Under the pieces are notes generated by a model. It did not search any database. It was given only the letters and a program-made list of their open reading frames with translations, and had not been told where the DNA came from. Source: Xanthocytophaga agilis (GTDB lineage: Bacteria; Bacteroidota; Bacteroidia; Cytophagales; 172606-1). Taken from it: a stretch of DNA of 64,000 nucleotides. Position 1 is the first letter of the stretch; every line of letters starts with the position of its first letter. Shown piece by piece: positions 32,683-40,880 of the stretch. The DNA lies in contig NZ_JASJOU010000003.1 in the NCBI RefSeq assembly GCF_030068605.1, positions 434,001 to 498,000 of the forward strand. Direction: 5' to 3'. Position numbers and translations under genes: made by a program.

Positions 32683-34665
32683 TTATGATTTCAATGTAAA
32701 ATCAATATTCACAGAAGTACCAGTTCCCGGAGAAGACTGAATTTCCAGATTTCCATTCAGATATTCTACCCGTGACCGGATATTGGACAATCCAATTCCC
32801 TGATAAGATCCTGAAGTATCAAAGCCTTTGCCATTATCTTCTACAGTCAGATTCAGATCGTTTTCTGCTCGTGCAATTTGTACGAGTACTTCTGTTGCAC
32901 TGGCATGTTTTACAATATTGTTTAATAATTCCTGTACAATCCGATACACAATGATTTCAGTACTGGAATCGAGTCGATCTTCCAAACCTATAGTCTGTAA
33001 GTCAATTGATAAATGTGCGGATCTACCTAAATCATTGCAGAATCCCTGTAAGGCACGTACCAGTCCAAAACGTACCAACGCTTCTGGCATCATGCTGTGC
33101 GCCACGCGTCGCAGTTCTCGAATTGTATCGTCCAGTTGCTCAACAGCTCTGGAGAAGCTGGCTGCATTCTGTTCCGAAAGAATCATGTCTCCTTTCATAT
33201 CACTGAGAGATAGTTTAATACTGGATAACATTCCCCCCAATCCATCATGCAGATCTTTGGCCAGACGACTACGTTCTGCCTCCTGACCTTGAAGCATCGA
33301 GTTTACAGCCAGCAACTGTTGTGCTTGCTCTAATTCCCGAATACGTTGTTCCTGCAATTTTTCAGTTTGTTGAGATATTATTTTTTGAGTACGGGTATTT
33401 CTGTAAAATAAGAATCCTAGGACAAGTAGTATACTAATAGCCCCAATAAATACATAGTTGAGAATATTCTTTTGGCGAATACTTAAAATCTGAATTTCCT
33501 TCTCTTTCTGCAATTGTTTGATTCGGTTTTCTTTCTTTGTTGCTTCATATTTTGCCTCCAGCTCCTGGATATTCTTTCGCATCTTTTCATTCAGAACTAC
33601 TTCATCCAAAGAATCGGCTTCTGCTGAAAGATCTTCATAGGCTTTCACATTACCTAAGGCCAATTCAATGTCAGCAAGTAACCATGCTTTCTTCATCCAG
33701 ATGTCTCTCATATTATTATTCCGACTCAACTCCAGCGACTTTACAGCATATTGCTTTGCCTTTTGGTATTCCTTGGCATGAAGATAAGCAGAGGCTAATC
33801 CACCTAATGCAAGAGATTGTCCTTCAACATCTCCCATTTCCTTAGCCAGCTTCAACATTTCTTCAGCAACAGGAATAATTTTGGTGTATTGTCTTCGTTT
33901 TAAGTGCATATCGCCCATTATTGAAAGCGAAACCAATTGCAGATATAAATTTTTCTGTTCTTTTCCAATAGCGTATCCTTCTTCCAACGCTTTTAACGCT
34001 TCATCAAATTTTCGCTGCCTATTTAATACTGTACTTTTATTAATCTGTACAGAAGCAATACCAAGCTTATTATTCTGCTTTCTGGCAAGGACAATAGCTT
34101 TATCTGCATACAAGAGTGCATTTTCATATTGATGGAGATTATCGCCATATAATGCGCACAGGTTGGCGTACATAACATATAACCCTGTATCAAATTTTAG
34201 ATCTTCGAAAATAGAACTAGCTTTTAGATAATAGTCAAGACTTTTTTCAATTTCATCCTGATATTGGTAACTAGCAGCAAGGTTTGCGTAAGCCTTGGCT
34301 GTTTCCAGTTTCAGATTGTTTTTTTGTGCAATAGCAACTGCCTTCTGATTAAGTCTTAGCGATTCGGCGTATTTGCCCTGCCTATTTAATACATTGGTAT
34401 AGTTAGCCAGATATTTCAGTGTTCCTTTTACAAACTTTATTTTCTCACTGAGTTCACCTGCTTTTCGAAAAAAATGGATTGCAGAATCTACTTTACTATC
34501 CTCATACTGTTGGCCCAATGCTATATATAGCAATACCTTATTTGTATCTTCACGGGCTACCAACAGTTGCTTCCTCAAACTGTCAGCCGGTTGATTAACC
34601 ACCTGTCCTGCAAGTACTGAAAATGCTCCTATAATTAGACCTATACAAACAATGATTCGCATCAT
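32683..34665 (-). CDS. TPR-repeat sensor histidine kinase (NarX-like HisKA_3)
   Basis: 660 aa. Signal peptide (MMRIIVCIGLIIGAFSVLAG), then about seven to eight TPR-like helical repeats in the periplasm (residues 40-380; for example YANLAASYQYQDEIEKSLDYYLKA), a coiled coil, one TM segment (about 400-420), then the HisKA_3 dimerisation domain with a His near 471 in LAKDLHDGLGGMLSSIKLSL, and HATPase_c with VQELLNNIVKHASA and GIGLSNIRSRV. This periplasmic-TPR kinase type is very common in Bacteroidota and its ligand, presumably protein or peptide, is unknown. It pairs with the LuxR-type regulator downstream. Confidence 0.94.
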   Translation of the reverse strand: MMRIIVCIGLIIGAFSVLAGQVVNQPADSLRKQLLVAREDTNKVLLYIALGQQYEDSKVDSAIHFFRKAGELSEKIKFVKGTLKYLANYTNVLNRQGKYAESLRLNQKAVAIAQKNNLKLETAKAYANLAASYQYQDEIEKSLDYYLKASSIFEDLKFDTGLYVMYANLCALYGDNLHQYENALLYADKAIVLARKQNNKLGIASVQINKSTVLNRQRKFDEALKALEEGYAIGKEQKNLYLQLVSLSIMGDMHLKRRQYTKIIPVAEEMLKLAKEMGDVEGQSLALGGLASAYLHAKEYQKAKQYAVKSLELSRNNNMRDIWMKKAWLLADIELALGNVKAYEDLSAEADSLDEVVLNEKMRKNIQELEAKYEATKKENRIKQLQKEKEIQILSIRQKNILNYVFIGAISILLVLGFLFYRNTRTQKIISQQTEKLQEQRIRELEQAQQLLAVNSMLQGQEAERSRLAKDLHDGLGGMLSSIKLSLSDMKGDMILSEQNAASFSRAVEQLDDTIRELRRVAHSMMPEALVRFGLVRALQGFCNDLGRSAHLSIDLQTIGLEDRLDSSTEIIVYRIVQELLNNIVKHASATEVLVQIARAENDLNLTVEDNGKGFDTSGSYQGIGLSNIRSRVEYLNGNLEIQSSPGTGTSVNIDFTLKS

Positions 34666-34746
34666 GATTACTTTAATTTTTATACAAGTTTGATAATACT
34701 TTTGAATCGTACAATGCTGAGAATGAAAATACTATAATATAAGGAT

Positions 34747-34778
34747 ACCATTTCTCCTCATAAATGAGGAGAAATGGT
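34747..34778. promoter_or_regulatory. Perfect 15-bp palindrome upstream of TPR kinase
   Basis: ACCATTTCTCCTCAT (34747-34761), AA, ATGAGGAGAAATGGT (34764-34778). It lies 82-113 bp before the TPR kinase start and also about 150 bp past the CGNR gene stop. The inner 22 bp recur exactly at 35808-35829. The 2-nt centre is too tight for a normal hairpin loop, and there is no T tract, so an operator is more likely than a terminator. Confidence 0.55.
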
Positions 34779-34924
34779 AAGACTGGAAGCACTTTGAAGA
34801 TTCCTTATCTGTAGTGCGTTTACCAAGTAAGTCAACAGAAAAAGACACCAGGTCTTACACTTTTTACCTATTGGAAGCTGATTGAGGAATGTATCTAATT
34901 GTGATAGGAAATAAAATCTATGGC

Positions 34925-35527
34925 TTACATCTGTTTATCTTTCATACGATGATAGTAGTTTTTAGCTTTAATCTGGCTGCCACACACCTGCATATCACAC
35001 CACCGTCGACTACTGTTTTTACTTGTATCCAGAAACAACCACCCACACGAACCACAACGCTTGATACGTGATAGTTTGTCAGAGATTAGGGTATCTGCAA
35101 CTGAAAGTATAATAGTCCATAAGATTTTCTCATTTTCCTTATTTTGGACAGCCAAAATCTGTTGAAAACCTGTTTCTGTATATTCTAGTCGTAAATGAGT
35201 ACGAGCCTCTGTCAAAAAATGATTAAATTTTCCCAAAACAGATTCAGAAACCTTTCTTTCGGTTATATATTGGCTAAACAGTTCATAAATAAGATCTCGT
35301 AATACAACGGCTTTATCATAAATAGCTTGTCTCCCCTTCTCCCTCTCCAACACCAGAGGTTGTTCTTCTTCTGAAATAATAGTGTGACGCTTTGCAAAAC
35401 GAACCAGATCATCAAACCCATAGAGAAACTCACCCTTCCGTTCAGGTATCCAAGCATATACTGTATTTACAAAGTCCAGACAAAGTATTCCTCCATGTAG
35501 AGCAATTGTTTCAATTGTTTTTTCCAT
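34925..35527 (-). CDS. CGNR zinc-finger (ABATE-domain) transcription regulator
   Basis: 200 aa. N-terminal ABATE domain (about 10-145; GGILCLDFVNTVY is the family opening) and a C-terminal CGNR-type zinc finger with C158-x2-C161 and C177-x4-C182, the latter in WCDMQVCGSQIKAKNYY. The normally conserved CGNR reads CGSQ here, so two name-giving residues are changed although all four Cys are kept. Such proteins are putative ligand-responsive regulators with poorly known effectors. It sits alone between the TPR kinase system and a lipoprotein gene; palindromes lie on both sides, and an inverted repeat sits 25-67 bp before its start. Confidence 0.88.
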   Translation of the reverse strand: MEKTIETIALHGGILCLDFVNTVYAWIPERKGEFLYGFDDLVRFAKRHTIISEEEQPLVLEREKGRQAIYDKAVVLRDLIYELFSQYITERKVSESVLGKFNHFLTEARTHLRLEYTETGFQQILAVQNKENEKILWTIILSVADTLISDKLSRIKRCGSCGWLFLDTSKNSSRRWCDMQVCGSQIKAKNYYHRMKDKQM

Positions 35528-35551
35528 ATACTTACATTACCAGTAAAAATA

Positions 35552-35594
35552 ATTTTGATGGTAATAATTTGCAATCTATTTTTACCACCAAAAT
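35552..35594. promoter_or_regulatory. Operator-like inverted repeat upstream of CGNR gene
   Basis: attttgatggtaa (35552-35564) and ttaccaccaaaat (35582-35594) pair over 13 bp with one mismatch across a 17-bp spacer, 25-67 bp before the CGNR start. Position fits autoregulation by the CGNR protein; binding is inferred. Confidence 0.4.
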
Positions 35595-35807
35595 AGTATT
35601 TAACGGTAAATATATACTCTTTAATTCAAATAATATATAACAATACAATTTATTCGGCACTATGACGGATTAATTACATCTTTTGCTCTCATGATGTCAT
35701 AAGAGAAGATCTTGGTAATTACCAACTTCTACTATATGTCTTTAAAGCACTTTTGTATTAATAATTCTTAGCTAACGAAACCAGGCATAAACACTTTATT
35801 TAGAATC

Positions 35808-35829
35808 TTCTCCTCATAAATGAGGAGAA
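35808..35829. promoter_or_regulatory. Second copy of the TTCTCCTCAT palindrome
   Basis: TTCTCCTCAT (35808-35817), AA, ATGAGGAGAA (35820-35829): identical over 22 bp to the core at 34752-34773. It lies 125 bp before the lipoprotein gene start and is followed by A7. Confidence 0.55.
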
Positions 35830-35953
35830 AAAAATCATAATCCGTCAGGATGGTGTGGCATCTGGTTTATGCTGAATTTTGTAGCGTCAAGTTGATTACA
35901 AACTCCTGCATTACAACAGAATTAATAATTGACAAATACACTACACTACAACT

Positions 35954-36835
35954 ATGAAAATGCTCTTTTCCATTTCTCAAAGAATTACACCATTAATCCT
36001 GCTGACTACAGCAGGTATTGTAATGGGTAGTTGCCGAAAAAACACAATGCTTTTGAATGCAGACTCACCAAAATCAGCGATCAATATAACTACAATCACG
36101 GCATCTATACAGGATAATAAGGGATTAGGAATTTCCGAAGTTGGCATTCCTGTTATGCTATACAAGGCGTCTCTTTCAATTCCATTTATTACAAATAATC
36201 CTGAAACAGAAGGAATTCTGGTTGTTCCTGAATTAAACTTTCTTTCAGATAAAGCTCATCAAACAGTAACTTCTCAGGATAGTTCCTGTGCCCTGCGTGC
36301 ATCATTTAAAACCAAAGCCGGAGACCCTATTCAGGGAGTGGTATTTAAACTAATGAAAGGCACTTACATACAGACAACATTCGCGCCAAACTCTATAATA
36401 GCAATGACAGTACAAACAGAATCTGGCATGAAAGTAACCAAACTTTTCACGACCAAAGACTCTAATACTACCATTAGCCTTGGGGTATTTGATTTGACGG
36501 GGACTCAATCTATCGTATCAGGGGTAGTAAGTATGCAAAGCATTCCTATGGAAAATGCTATTGTAAAACTGAATTGGCCGAATGGATCTAGTCAAGTAGA
36601 AACTAATACTCTGGGAGTTTATGAAGCATCTGTGCCTGCACATCAAACTATTACACTAACTGTTGCCTATGAGGGCTTTACACAAACACATCAGTTGGAA
36701 ACAGGAGCTTCTGATTTTCATTCAATGGGAGTAATAGATATGCTCCCTGCATCTGAAGAAAGCCGCAGCTTTATCATTACCAGTCAGGGAGTGATATTCC
36801 TGCAAAATAATTTCGTTGCCTATGTGCAACTTTAA
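35954..36835 (+). CDS. Hypothetical lipoprotein with Ig-like/carboxypeptidase-regulatory-like domains
   Basis: 293 aa. Signal peptide with lipobox IVMGSC; predicted lipidated Cys27. The mature part looks all-beta: SCALRASFKTKAGDPIQGVVFKLMKGT and SIVSGVVSMQSIPMENAIVKLNWPNGSSQVETNTLGVYEASVPAH, the latter resembling the carboxypeptidase-regulatory-like (CarboxypepD_reg) beta-sandwich. I do not recognise a specific family. It stands alone downstream of a region with several palindromes and is followed by a strong terminator; it may be a target of the neighbouring regulators. Presumably located at the outer membrane. Confidence 0.75.
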   Translation: MKMLFSISQRITPLILLTTAGIVMGSCRKNTMLLNADSPKSAINITTITASIQDNKGLGISEVGIPVMLYKASLSIPFITNNPETEGILVVPELNFLSDKAHQTVTSQDSSCALRASFKTKAGDPIQGVVFKLMKGTYIQTTFAPNSIIAMTVQTESGMKVTKLFTTKDSNTTISLGVFDLTGTQSIVSGVVSMQSIPMENAIVKLNWPNGSSQVETNTLGVYEASVPAHQTITLTVAYEGFTQTHQLETGASDFHSMGVIDMLPASEESRSFIITSQGVIFLQNNFVAYVQL

Positions 36836-36854
36836 AAATATATTCCCTTACTAA

Positions 36855-36887
36855 ACAAAAAAGCATCTGAAACAGATGCTTTTTTGG
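36855..36887. terminator. Bidirectional intrinsic terminator
   Basis: Perfect 13-bp stem aaaaaagcatctg (36857-36869) / cagatgctttttt (36873-36885), 3-nt loop, between the convergent lipoprotein (+) and ferritin-like (-) genes. Confidence 0.9.
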
Positions 36888-36938
36888 CTTTTACTATACA
36901 CTGTAACCAGTATTGCAATTCAGGCAATTCTTTAGCAT

Positions 36939-37733
36939 TTAGCTTTTAATAAACAATGAGGCAACAGGAAGCACTTGATCTTTTGTCAATGGTTCATCAA
37001 AAGCCTGACTTATAGCAGCAGCTGAATATCCCAATGTTGTTAAATTTACTCCACCTTGTGTAGTATTGTCTTCTCCTGTATAGATGGCATCTACTGTGCC
37101 TCCACTATCTTTCCCATTTATCCATCCTTTCTGTGCACGAAGTCTGCGTACCATTGCAGCATGGCGGGCTTCTACCGAATGAATCTGTAAGGCAGCTGTT
37201 AATACATCATTATTGGAAATAAGATTGCCAGCCTGACCTTTATAAGCACGTACTCCTGTATCTTCAAAAGCCTGTGACAATGCCAGAAAAGTCTGATAAT
37301 TTGAGAAAACATCAGAATAGGTACCATCTGCGGTAAAATCGAATGTTGGCTTAGTAGCAGGTGTACCTTGTAAACTCTGAATAGCAGTTGTCAAAAAGGT
37401 AACGTGAGCAGCTTCATGCTTTCCTATCTGTTGGAAAATCGCCTTTCTATCGGCAGGAATCAACCCACTGGCAGCAAGCCCCATTGCATAAAACTCATTT
37501 TCCAGGTATTCCAGTGTTAAGGCATAATTTAGTATTTCAATAATAGCAGAATTATTGGAAGTCTGTCCGTAAGCTTTTTTCAACATACCCCCCAACATAA
37601 ACGGTACAGAAGCAGCAGCTATACGCCCACCCCACTTTCCTACACTTTTAAACATGCCACGTCGGGAATCCAGCCGATCATATACTTCTGCATCGACTTT
37701 CTCTATGTCTTTAATAATTTTGAATAAATTCAT
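36939..37733 (-). CDS. Ferritin-like domain protein (Ferritin_2, desiccation-related type)
   Basis: 264 aa. N-terminal basic/hydrophobic segment (GKWGGRIAAASVPFMLGGML) probably acts as an export signal. The four-helix ferritin-like region covers about residues 60-215, with helix motifs YALTLEYLENEFY, IGKHEAAHVTFLTTAI and VEARHAAMVRRLR, which hold the E/H positions expected for a di-metal site (E-x-x-x-E and E-x-x-H). Related to the plant/bacterial PCC13-62-like group. It lies 14 bp after a second ferritin-like gene in the same operon. Metal storage or oxidation in the envelope is plausible; enzymatic activity is unproven. Confidence 0.85.
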   Translation of the reverse strand: MNLFKIIKDIEKVDAEVYDRLDSRRGMFKSVGKWGGRIAAASVPFMLGGMLKKAYGQTSNNSAIIEILNYALTLEYLENEFYAMGLAASGLIPADRKAIFQQIGKHEAAHVTFLTTAIQSLQGTPATKPTFDFTADGTYSDVFSNYQTFLALSQAFEDTGVRAYKGQAGNLISNNDVLTAALQIHSVEARHAAMVRRLRAQKGWINGKDSGGTVDAIYTGEDNTTQGGVNLTTLGYSAAAISQAFDEPLTKDQVLPVASLFIKS

Positions 37734-37747
37734 GGTTGTCTGTAAGT

Positions 37748-38467
37748 TTAGCTTTGAGGAAGATTACTTGCATTGATTGTATTCTTGATGTAAGACTTTG
37801 CAGCCGTTAATACATCAGACGGTGCTTTGGCGGCGTCCAACCCATTGGATGCTGTTACAATGTCATCTCCGGCAAAGTCGGCCGAATTAGGATTTAACAG
37901 ATCCCGGATTGCAGCAGCATGACGTGCTTCCACAGAAACTATTTTTCCAGCTATCAGCAAAAAATCTGCACTCTGGAGTAGCTTACCAGCTCCATTATAA
38001 GCGGATACTCCTAAATCTTCAAATACTTTGGCAGCACCTAATACAGCTGTACGTGAACTAAAGTCAATAGAACTAAAGTCTACCTGCAGGCTTCCAATAG
38101 CATTAGATCCCAGAGCGGCCTTAAAAAAGTCACGATGCACTAATTCATGATCACGAATTTCTGTCAGAATTTCCTGTTCTGCAGAACTCATACCAGAATA
38201 TTTGGAACTAATCACTTGGGAATAGAATGCAGCTTCCAGCTGCTCCAATGCATAGGCATAATTTAAAATTCCAGTATCTCCACTGCCCAGGTTTACTCCT
38301 TGAATGGTCATATCGTCGTCATCGTCTTTACATCCGGTGAGGACAAGAGCTGTCAGTGCCGCAGATGCACCCAGGTACTTTAAAAAAGAACCTCTGCCCA
38401 TAGGCGTAAGCATACCCTTTGTTTGCATGTGGCTTTCCTGTATTTCAGGAATGATGATTTTGGACAT
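37748..38467 (-). CDS. Ferritin-like domain lipoprotein
   Basis: 239 aa from the ATG at 38467 (MSKIIIPEIQESH); the longer frame adds 28 residues upstream of a complete leader. Signal region GRGSFLKYLGASAALTALVLTGCKDDDDD with lipobox LTGC and an acidic DDDDD directly after the Cys. The ferritin-like bundle has YALEQLEAAFYSQV, IRDHELVHRDFFKAAL and VEARHAAAIRDLL, matching the neighbouring protein helix for helix. The pair probably works together as envelope ferritin-like proteins, one lipid-anchored and one not. The same layout is seen in other Bacteroidota (from general knowledge). Confidence 0.85.
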   Translation of the reverse strand: MSKIIIPEIQESHMQTKGMLTPMGRGSFLKYLGASAALTALVLTGCKDDDDDMTIQGVNLGSGDTGILNYAYALEQLEAAFYSQVISSKYSGMSSAEQEILTEIRDHELVHRDFFKAALGSNAIGSLQVDFSSIDFSSRTAVLGAAKVFEDLGVSAYNGAGKLLQSADFLLIAGKIVSVEARHAAAIRDLLNPNSADFAGDDIVTASNGLDAAKAPSDVLTAAKSYIKNTINASNLPQS

Positions 38468-38714
38468 AGCTTTACTCAGGTTGGTTTGGTTAAAAAAAAC
38501 ATTATATATGCCTGATTGTGTGATATTTATATAATACACAGCTTTCATCATATAGTCTGTTCATACATACGTCTGCCTACAAATAGTTGGATTTTATTTT
38601 TGTAGGCAATTCCTGAAAAAAGATTTCACACCAACGCTTACACACTGTAAATCAACAACATACAATAATTATTTTTTTTCATAAAACAGAAAACAACTGC
38701 AGAGATCCGTTCAA

Positions 38715-38764
38715 AAAGCAACAAAGGTTGTTATCTCAGGAGGATCTGATATAACAACCTTTGT
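38715..38764 (-). terminator. Terminator after LruC gene
   Basis: 14-bp perfect stem (38721-38734 / 38751-38764) with a 16-nt loop that can extend pairing; the minus-strand transcript then runs into a U-rich stretch (from caaaaag on the plus strand). It lies 29 bp after the LruC gene stop. Confidence 0.75.
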
Positions 38765-38792
38765 CAGATTATACTACTAAATGAATGCAGAT

Positions 38793-40838
38793 TTACTTCT
38801 TTGTATAGATACTACCTGTATTTCTGTATCCTGATTTATTCAGATACCAGTCTTTATACAATGTTCCACCTGATTTAGCCCATGCAGCGTAATTCACATA
38901 GGCACTTGTCAATGGCTTCCCTTCAGATGGGTAATCAAATGGTTGAACAAAGCTAATTGCCCATGGTAAATTACCCGCTGTTTTATAGTATTTACCAGTA
39001 GCTGCATTCGTATTATCCTGATGTGTTCCAAAATAAGTTGGATTCGCCAGCTTTGTATTTGAATATCCAGCTAAGTGTATTTCTCTGCCTCTTGTTGCAT
39101 TGGCAATCAAAAAGGGATTAAAGGTCATATCTCCCAATTCAGTTGATGTTACAGGTGTTGCAAAATCAATAGTCAGTTTCACCGTATCCGGAGTATTTAC
39201 ACTGGTGTTAGAAACAACGTTCTCATATTGTCCTGATCCAGATGAATATAAAGAGAATGCATTATCAAATGCAATCACAACACTCTTAGTCTGATTTGCC
39301 TCCAAGCCATTTGATGTCAGTGTAACGATATTTTCTGTAAGTCGAGAGCCTGATACCGATTTGATTTTTGACTGAGCTACAGGCATTTCAAAACCAAAAC
39401 CGTTTTTAAAAGTAGCGCCAACTGCACCTGGCACAATATCTGTCTTAAGTTGAATTACTTTATTCTGTGCATTAGCAATGGTTGTATGGTAATACTGAAC
39501 AACCAAATCATTCATATCATAATCTCCTACTGTAGGCCACATATCTTCAAATGCCAGAGTACCGCGTACTCCCTTTGCCGGATAATAATTCACAAAGGCT
39601 TTAGTAGCATCATTTGGAAAATCATCATAGGTATCATTGATACCATCTTTATCTGTATCTATAGGTTTATCTACAGGTAGAAAGTCTTTAACATTCAGGC
39701 CATCAACCGGATTAGAAGAAATATAGAAAACAGCATCATTAAAATCATTATCACAACCAGATACATCATCTCTACGCCAATCTTCAAATCCCAGAATAGT
39801 TATCTTGTATTTTGAATCATACAGCAATACATTGTGTTTTTGCAGGCTTGTGTTTGATTCCGGATTTAGATTTGTATTGGAGAATAGTTTATAATTGCCA
39901 TTTCCAATGCCACTGCCATTCCAGCCTTGGGCAACCAATACAAAACCAATACTGGTTCCTGGTTCAAAACGGCCAATTTTTACTTTCATTCCAGTTTTTA
40001 GTCCACCGCCACTTCCAGCATAAGAGACATTGGGATAAATAATCTTGATATTGGTAATATCATTGACAGATGCAGGAGCACTTCCTGTAGGATACGTATA
40101 AAATCCAAGACTATTTGTCCAGCCAGCTCCTTCATGCACGAAAGTAACCCACACGTCTGAAGTAGCTAATACATCCATGTTTGTTTTTGTGTTAGCATCC
40201 ACATAGTCAGGGTGATATGTTGGCACAGGCTTTTGTTCTGGCAATGAAGCATTTATCCAGGACATTAACTCCGAACTGACTACATCATTGGTTGTTTCTT
40301 TATAGTTGGGTACTCCCTGACTGTTCCATGTCCCCAGATAAGAATAGGTAATAGCCTGTGTTCTGGCACCTGATGTATAGGCAGTGCGTGAAGAACTAGC
40401 TTCCATTGTTTCATAGGTTATCGGATCACTTCCACCCAATACAGCATTGACTGTGCTTTGTACAGGTAATACTATTTGATTAGGCAAACCTATATAGTGT
40501 GTATAAACTACTAGTTTTTCAATATAAGATGGCAATGTCATATCGGTAGTCAGGCTGCCATTTACATCAGTCGCTCCTGTAAACAAAATTTTATCAGGAG
40601 CGTCAGTTGACGCAACGGAAACACGTACACTGGAAAGTGCGTTATTCTGGTTATCTTTCAATGTAAGTGCCAGTGAAACATTGGCAGTAGTACTATGATT
40701 AAAATTTTCGGGTATTTGCAACTGTATCGGCTCTTGCAAATCTCCTGGTTCTAGTCCTGGATCCCGGACACAGGCAACAAGAGAGGTAATTAATGCAATG
40801 CCAAAGCATGACTTGTAAAAAACGGATTGAACAGGCAT
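38793..40838 (-). CDS. LruC-domain lipoprotein
   Basis: 681 aa. Signal peptide with lipobox SLVAC (candidate Cys23), then an Ig-like/beta region (about 40-130), a DUF4114-like block containing GFEDWRRDDVSGCDNDFNDAVFYIS, a calcium-binding-looking DTDKDGINDTYDDFPND (thrombospondin-type-3 style Asp repeat), and the LruC block FEDMWPTVGDYDMNDLVVQYYHTT. LruC-domain proteins are leptospiral/Bacteroidota surface lipoproteins of unknown function, probably Ca2+-dependent. The gene lies 42 bp past the last glycosyltransferase of the EPS cluster in the same direction and may be co-transcribed with it. Confidence 0.88.
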   Translation of the reverse strand: MPVQSVFYKSCFGIALITSLVACVRDPGLEPGDLQEPIQLQIPENFNHSTTANVSLALTLKDNQNNALSSVRVSVASTDAPDKILFTGATDVNGSLTTDMTLPSYIEKLVVYTHYIGLPNQIVLPVQSTVNAVLGGSDPITYETMEASSSRTAYTSGARTQAITYSYLGTWNSQGVPNYKETTNDVVSSELMSWINASLPEQKPVPTYHPDYVDANTKTNMDVLATSDVWVTFVHEGAGWTNSLGFYTYPTGSAPASVNDITNIKIIYPNVSYAGSGGGLKTGMKVKIGRFEPGTSIGFVLVAQGWNGSGIGNGNYKLFSNTNLNPESNTSLQKHNVLLYDSKYKITILGFEDWRRDDVSGCDNDFNDAVFYISSNPVDGLNVKDFLPVDKPIDTDKDGINDTYDDFPNDATKAFVNYYPAKGVRGTLAFEDMWPTVGDYDMNDLVVQYYHTTIANAQNKVIQLKTDIVPGAVGATFKNGFGFEMPVAQSKIKSVSGSRLTENIVTLTSNGLEANQTKSVVIAFDNAFSLYSSGSGQYENVVSNTSVNTPDTVKLTIDFATPVTSTELGDMTFNPFLIANATRGREIHLAGYSNTKLANPTYFGTHQDNTNAATGKYYKTAGNLPWAISFVQPFDYPSEGKPLTSAYVNYAAWAKSGGTLYKDWYLNKSGYRNTGSIYTKK

Positions 40839-40880
40839 ACAAATGCTTAATAATTGTTTTGTTTTAGAAGGCTTGAAACA

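Larger units (their letters stand above)
35528..35953. other. Divergent regulatory region with several inverted repeats
   Basis: Roughly 425 bp, very AT-rich. Contains three symmetric elements: an inverted repeat at 35552-35594, tgacggatta (35663-35672) paired with taatccgtca (35838-35847), and the palindrome at 35808-35829. No open frame of interest. It separates the CGNR gene from the divergent lipoprotein gene and probably carries both promoters. Confidence 0.55.

Noticed and set aside
36939-38467. Possible encapsulin or bacterioferritin cargo system
   Set aside because: Both ferritin-like proteins carry export signals and no shell protein is encoded nearby.
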